Origin: Lachnospiraceae bacterium UBA3711
Lineage (GTDB): Bacteria; Bacillota; Clostridia; Lachnospirales; Lachnospiraceae
NCBI GenBank assembly: GCA_002371345.1
Contig: DFHY01000080.1
Coordinates: 30,868 to 47,717, forward strand
Length of the DNA: 16,850 nucleotides
Direction: 5' to 3'
This document shows, piece by piece, positions 14,213 to 16,850 of the stretch (position 1 is the stretch's first letter; every line of letters starts with the position of its first letter). The notes beneath the pieces were generated by a model. The model searched no databases. It worked only from the letters and a program-made list of their open reading frames with translations, and was not told where the DNA came from. Made by a program: the position numbers and the translations under genes.

Positions 14213-15502
14213 ATGCTGGATAATATACAGAAGAAGATGATGAACGGATATATCCTGGCTGACCTGCCTAAGATGGCTCACAGGATTCCGAAGAATTTTT
14301 CCAGGGTGATGCAGCTGCAGAATGAGCGTGTTCAGAAGCTGGCGCAGCGCGCGTATGAGATCGATTTTTACAGGGAGCGCTTCGACAGGGCCAAAGTTAA
14401 GCCTGAAGACATCAGGTGCGGAGATGACCTTACGAAGCTGCCTGTCCTGACTAAAAATGAACTCAGGGAATGGATGGGCGGTCTGAAGGATCAGTCTCGC
14501 TACAGGGACTGGATCTGCGATACTACCTCCGGGTCGACAGGGAAGCCTGTGTCCGTGCTGTTCTCCCCCAGGGAGAAGGCTTATATGAAGGCTAACTGGT
14601 ACCGGGTAATGCTGTGCTGCGGATACAACCCCATGACAGGGAAGATGATGAGCCGCATCAATATGCATGACGTCAATCCCGGGGGACAGGACACTTTTCT
14701 GCAGAAGCTTGGTATATTCCGGCACGCGTTTGTGGATCAGTACGCTCCTGAGCCCGAGGTTATAGACAGGATCAATGAGTACCGGCCGGACTGGCTCTAT
14801 ATGAACAAGACGGAGCTTATGCGCCTGGTCCTGTACGCGAAGCGCACCGGCAAGAAGATCTTTCATCCGAAGTTTTATGACCCGATATCCGAGAAGGTTA
14901 CGGAAAATGACCGCGCGCTGTTCATCGAGCAGCTCGGGGAGGGAATAATTGATTCCTACGGCACAGCCGAGACCGGCGCGTGCATGCTGCGTCTCCCGGG
15001 GAAAAACTACTATGCTGTTCACAATGATTCATTTGTGGTAAACGTGGTGGATGATGACGGACAGCTTGCGAAACGCGGGCGCATTCTGATCACTCCGTTG
15101 TATAAGACTGATCTGCCTCTGATCAATTACGAGGTCGGGGACAGAGCCGTGATGAGAACGTCACAGGGAGTGCATTTTATTACTGAGGTGGAGGGGAGGC
15201 TGAACGATTACTTCCGGTACGAGGACGGAAGGGTCACCAGCTTCTTCGAGGTGACGCCGGTGATCGCCCACTGTCCGGATATTCTTCAGATCAGATTCAT
15301 CCAGAAGACGTATGACCTGATTCATGTCCAGATCGTGCGCGACGAAAAGGCGGAGATGACGAGGGCCGACCTGGAAGAGTATCTTGCAGGCTCTCTCAAT
15401 AAGATATTTAAGAGGCCTTTTGAGTTTGAGTTCGAGTGGATGGATGTGATACCGCCGGACAAAAACGGCAAGCTGCGTATGATAGTGTGCGAGGTTTCAT
15501 AG
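14213..15502 (+). CDS. PaaK/CapK-like adenylate-forming enzyme
   Basis: A 429-aa member of the phenylacetate-CoA ligase-like branch of the ANL superfamily, close to the usual family length (about 430-450). The ATG at 14213 follows GGGAG by 7 nt. Visible motifs are the P-loop TSGSTGKP (105-112), DSYGTAETG (247-255), the adenylate-binding YEVGDRA, and the C-terminal GKLRMIV with Lys420 as the likely catalytic lysine. Such enzymes activate a carboxylate as acyl-AMP, usually passing it to CoA or a carrier. CapK-like members also occur in capsule clusters with unclear chemistry. No carrier protein or acyltransferase is visible nearby. The 138-nt gap before it holds a short CCCCGGGG and GAGGCCTC palindromic stretch but no convincing promoter, so read-through from ATP-grasp 3 is likely. 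Confidence 0.8.
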   Translation: MLDNIQKKMMNGYILADLPKMAHRIPKNFSRVMQLQNERVQKLAQRAYEIDFYRERFDRAKVKPEDIRCGDDLTKLPVLTKNELREWMGGLKDQSRYRDWICDTTSGSTGKPVSVLFSPREKAYMKANWYRVMLCCGYNPMTGKMMSRINMHDVNPGGQDTFLQKLGIFRHAFVDQYAPEPEVIDRINEYRPDWLYMNKTELMRLVLYAKRTGKKIFHPKFYDPISEKVTENDRALFIEQLGEGIIDSYGTAETGACMLRLPGKNYYAVHNDSFVVNVVDDDGQLAKRGRILITPLYKTDLPLINYEVGDRAVMRTSQGVHFITEVEGRLNDYFRYEDGRVTSFFEVTPVIAHCPDILQIRFIQKTYDLIHVQIVRDEKAEMTRADLEEYLAGSLNKIFKRPFEFEFEWMDVIPPDKNGKLRMIVCEVS

Positions 15503-15559
15503 ATTCTGACCTGCGCGCGGAAGCGGAACCTGCCGGAGAAGAAGAAAGACAGATAGAAT

Positions 15560-16315
15560 ATGTTGGCTGAAAAGAGAATTAAGCAGTTTGTATGTATCAT
15601 GTTCATTGCGCTTGCTGTTGGGGCGGGATCATTGCTCCCTGACGGCACTGCATATGGAGCAGGGAAGCAGAAAGACAACAGTGTGCATCTGGAGCAGGTG
15701 CATTCGCTCTACTGGACCGCGGTCCTGAGGAGGAGCATTACCAGCGGTAAGACTGTTCTGGCTAAGAAGGGAAGCAGGGTGACGGTGACTTACCGTGCCG
15801 GAGGAAAGGGAAAAAGTACGGTCAGGTACGGAGACGGCAAAAAGACGGTCAGCGTACCGGACTCATGGCTATCCTACAAAAAGGCCCGTCCTACTGTCGT
15901 GAAGGACGGCGACTACAACACCGCCACAAAGGAAGCCTTCATGAATATGAGAGCGAAGGTGAGAGACAAAGAGAAGTATGTGGCGTGGGTCAGTCTTGAC
16001 AAGCAGAGAGTGAACGTCTTCGCCGCGTCCGATGGAAGATGGGTGCTGTATAAGGTATTCAAGTGTTCCACCGGCAAGGTGGAGTCTCCCACAAAGACAG
16101 GATGGCATAAGGTCGACTATAAGCGTCCGTGGCTGAGCGGCCTGAAATGGTTCACGGAGGTTACGGGCGGCGGCATGCACAAATGGCCGGGCAGGTTTAA
16201 TAAAAGCCAGTATGGGAAACGTGTGGCTTCCGGCGGGTGCATACGTCTGAAAGAGAAGGACGCGAAGGCAATCTACAAGCTGCTTCCGGTAAACAGCAGG
16301 GTACTGGTTTACTGA
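15560..16315 (+). CDS. Secreted L,D-transpeptidase (YkuD domain)
   Basis: A 251-aa exported protein. The signal peptide is residues 1 to about 34 (KRIKQF, hydrophobic core, TAYGA). A beta-rich Lys/Gly region follows at about 45-105, then a YkuD catalytic domain at about 139-251. That domain opens with WVSLDKQRVNVF and contains His207 (GGGMHKW) and the nucleophile Cys227 in ASGGCIRL. The classical motif is S/T-H-G-C; here the His is replaced by Gly. The Cys, the following Ile-Arg and the upstream His are kept, so the protein should be active. It forms 3-3 peptidoglycan cross-links or attaches molecules to meso-diaminopimelate. The start has only a diffuse GAGAAGAAGAAAG site 13-25 nt upstream. 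It lies 57 nt after the PaaK-like gene and may share its transcript. Confidence 0.85.
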   Translation: MLAEKRIKQFVCIMFIALAVGAGSLLPDGTAYGAGKQKDNSVHLEQVHSLYWTAVLRRSITSGKTVLAKKGSRVTVTYRAGGKGKSTVRYGDGKKTVSVPDSWLSYKKARPTVVKDGDYNTATKEAFMNMRAKVRDKEKYVAWVSLDKQRVNVFAASDGRWVLYKVFKCSTGKVESPTKTGWHKVDYKRPWLSGLKWFTEVTGGGMHKWPGRFNKSQYGKRVASGGCIRLKEKDAKAIYKLLPVNSRVLVY

Positions 16316-16329
16316 GGATATCATAGCCT

Positions 16330-16353
16330 GGGGCAAAAGGTTCTTTTTACCCC
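16330..16353 (+). terminator. Weak terminator-like hairpin after the transpeptidase
   Basis: GGGGCAAAAG (16330-16339) pairs with CTTTTTACCCC (16343-16353) with one C-A mismatch, and the right arm carries five T. It sits 14 nt after the transpeptidase stop and just before the pyrH promoter. No T-run follows the stem, so termination may be partial. Confidence 0.35.
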
Positions 16354-16360
16354 GACATCA

Positions 16361-16389
16361 TAGATTTGTATGAGCAAATGTGGTATGAT
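16361..16389 (+). promoter_or_regulatory. Extended -10 promoter of pyrH
   Basis: TATGAT (16384-16389, 5 of 6) preceded directly by TGG gives a strong extended -10. The best -35 at 17-nt spacing is TAGATT (16361-16366), which is weak. The start would be near 16396, about 24 nt before the ATG. It shows that pyrH is transcribed apart from the accessory locus. Confidence 0.6.
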
Positions 16390-16419
16390 TTTTGCATCAT
16401 GTCCGGGAGGGGGAAATCA

Positions 16420-16850
16420 ATGAAGAGAGTATTGCTTAAACTCAGCGGTGAGGCGCTTGCAGGTGATAAGAAAACAGGATTCGACGAGGAGACGGTGCTC
16501 GGCATAGCAGCGCAGGTGAAGACCCTGGTTGATGATGGAATGCAGATCGCGGTTGTCACCGGAGGAGGCAACTTCTGGCGGGGGCGTTCAAGCGGAAACA
16601 TGGAGCGCACAAAGGCTGACCAGATCGGGATGCTGGCGACTGTCATGAACTGCATATATGTCTCCGAGATATTCCGTTCGCAGGGGCTGAAAACCCGTGT
16701 AATGACTCCGTTTATGTGCGGCAGCTTCACGCAGCTGTTTTCGAAGGATGAGGCGCTGGCGGCGCTTGAGTCGGGTGAAGTCGTGTTTTTCGCCGGAGGG
16801 ACGGGACATCCGTACTTCTCGACGGATACGGCGACACTTCTGCGCGCGAT
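16420..16850 (+). CDS. pyrH: UMP kinase PyrH, 5' part (cut by window end)
   Basis: About 143 of the expected 230-240 residues are present. The ATG at 16420 follows a strong GGGAGGGGG site. The N-terminal MKRVLLKLSGEAL is the PyrH phosphate-binding start. VVTGGGNFWRG (45-55) and DQIGMLATVMN (67-77) are diagnostic of bacterial UMP kinase, and GGTGHPYFSTDTATLLRA near the window end matches the family's GTGNP-FFTTDTAA region. It phosphorylates UMP to UDP in pyrimidine synthesis. In Firmicutes it is normally followed by frr and often preceded by rpsB-tsf; here a surface locus lies upstream instead. Confidence 0.95.
   Translation, partial: MKRVLLKLSGEALAGDKKTGFDEETVLGIAAQVKTLVDDGMQIAVVTGGGNFWRGRSSGNMERTKADQIGMLATVMNCIYVSEIFRSQGLKTRVMTPFMCGSFTQLFSKDEALAALESGEVVFFAGGTGHPYFSTDTATLLRA

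Noticed and set aside
14198..15022. 274-codon minus-strand open frame opposite the PaaK-like gene
   Set aside because: Antisense shadow; the plus strand carries the conserved TSGSTGKP and DSYGTAETG motifs.

Overview
The window looks like a chromosomal segment from a low-to-moderate GC Gram-positive bacterium, most likely a Clostridia member of the Lachnospiraceae type. The reasons are strong Shine-Dalgarno sites, extended -10 promoters (TGG directly before the -10), a secreted Big2-domain wall hydrolase, YfhO-type membrane glycosyltransferases and a Firmicutes-like pyrH. The family placement is inference from style, not from a database match. No rRNA, tRNA, CRISPR array, transposase, integrase or phage gene was seen.

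Layout. (1) 1-1670: a terminator-like hairpin, an extended -10 promoter and a secreted protein with two Ig-like domains and an NlpC/P60-like (Amidase_5-like) cysteine hydrolase domain. (2) 1688-2653, minus strand: a polyprenyl-phosphate glycosyltransferase (GT2-A) read from a perfect TTGACA-N17-TATAAT promoter and converging on the hydrolase gene. (3) 2899-11588, plus strand: a tightly packed probable operon of two ATP-grasp ligases, two four-helix SMR-type membrane proteins and two very large YfhO-family membrane proteins. (4) 11607-14074: a hairpin, a new extended -10 promoter, a second GT2 (GT2-B) and a third ATP-grasp ligase overlapping it by 4 nt. (5) 14213-16315: a PaaK/CapK-like adenylate-forming enzyme and a secreted L,D-transpeptidase. 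(6) 16420 to the window end: the start of pyrH (UMP kinase), a housekeeping gene with its own promoter that marks the right edge of the accessory locus.

How the parts may work together. GT2 enzymes of this kind load a sugar on undecaprenyl phosphate at the inner face of the membrane. A small flippase moves it across, and a YfhO-type GT-C enzyme transfers the sugar to a wall polymer outside. This is the CsbB/GtcA/YfhO scheme known for teichoic acid glycosylation in Bacillus and Listeria. Here the loading and transfer components are both doubled, and a pair of SMR proteins sits where a GtcA-type flippase would be expected. What makes the locus unusual is the mixture of this machinery with three ATP-grasp carboxylate-amine ligase-like proteins and an adenylate-forming enzyme. 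The working hypothesis is a system that builds an amide- or acyl-decorated sugar on a lipid carrier, exports it and fixes it to the cell wall, flanked by two wall-remodelling enzymes. The individual families are well supported; the combined function is inference.
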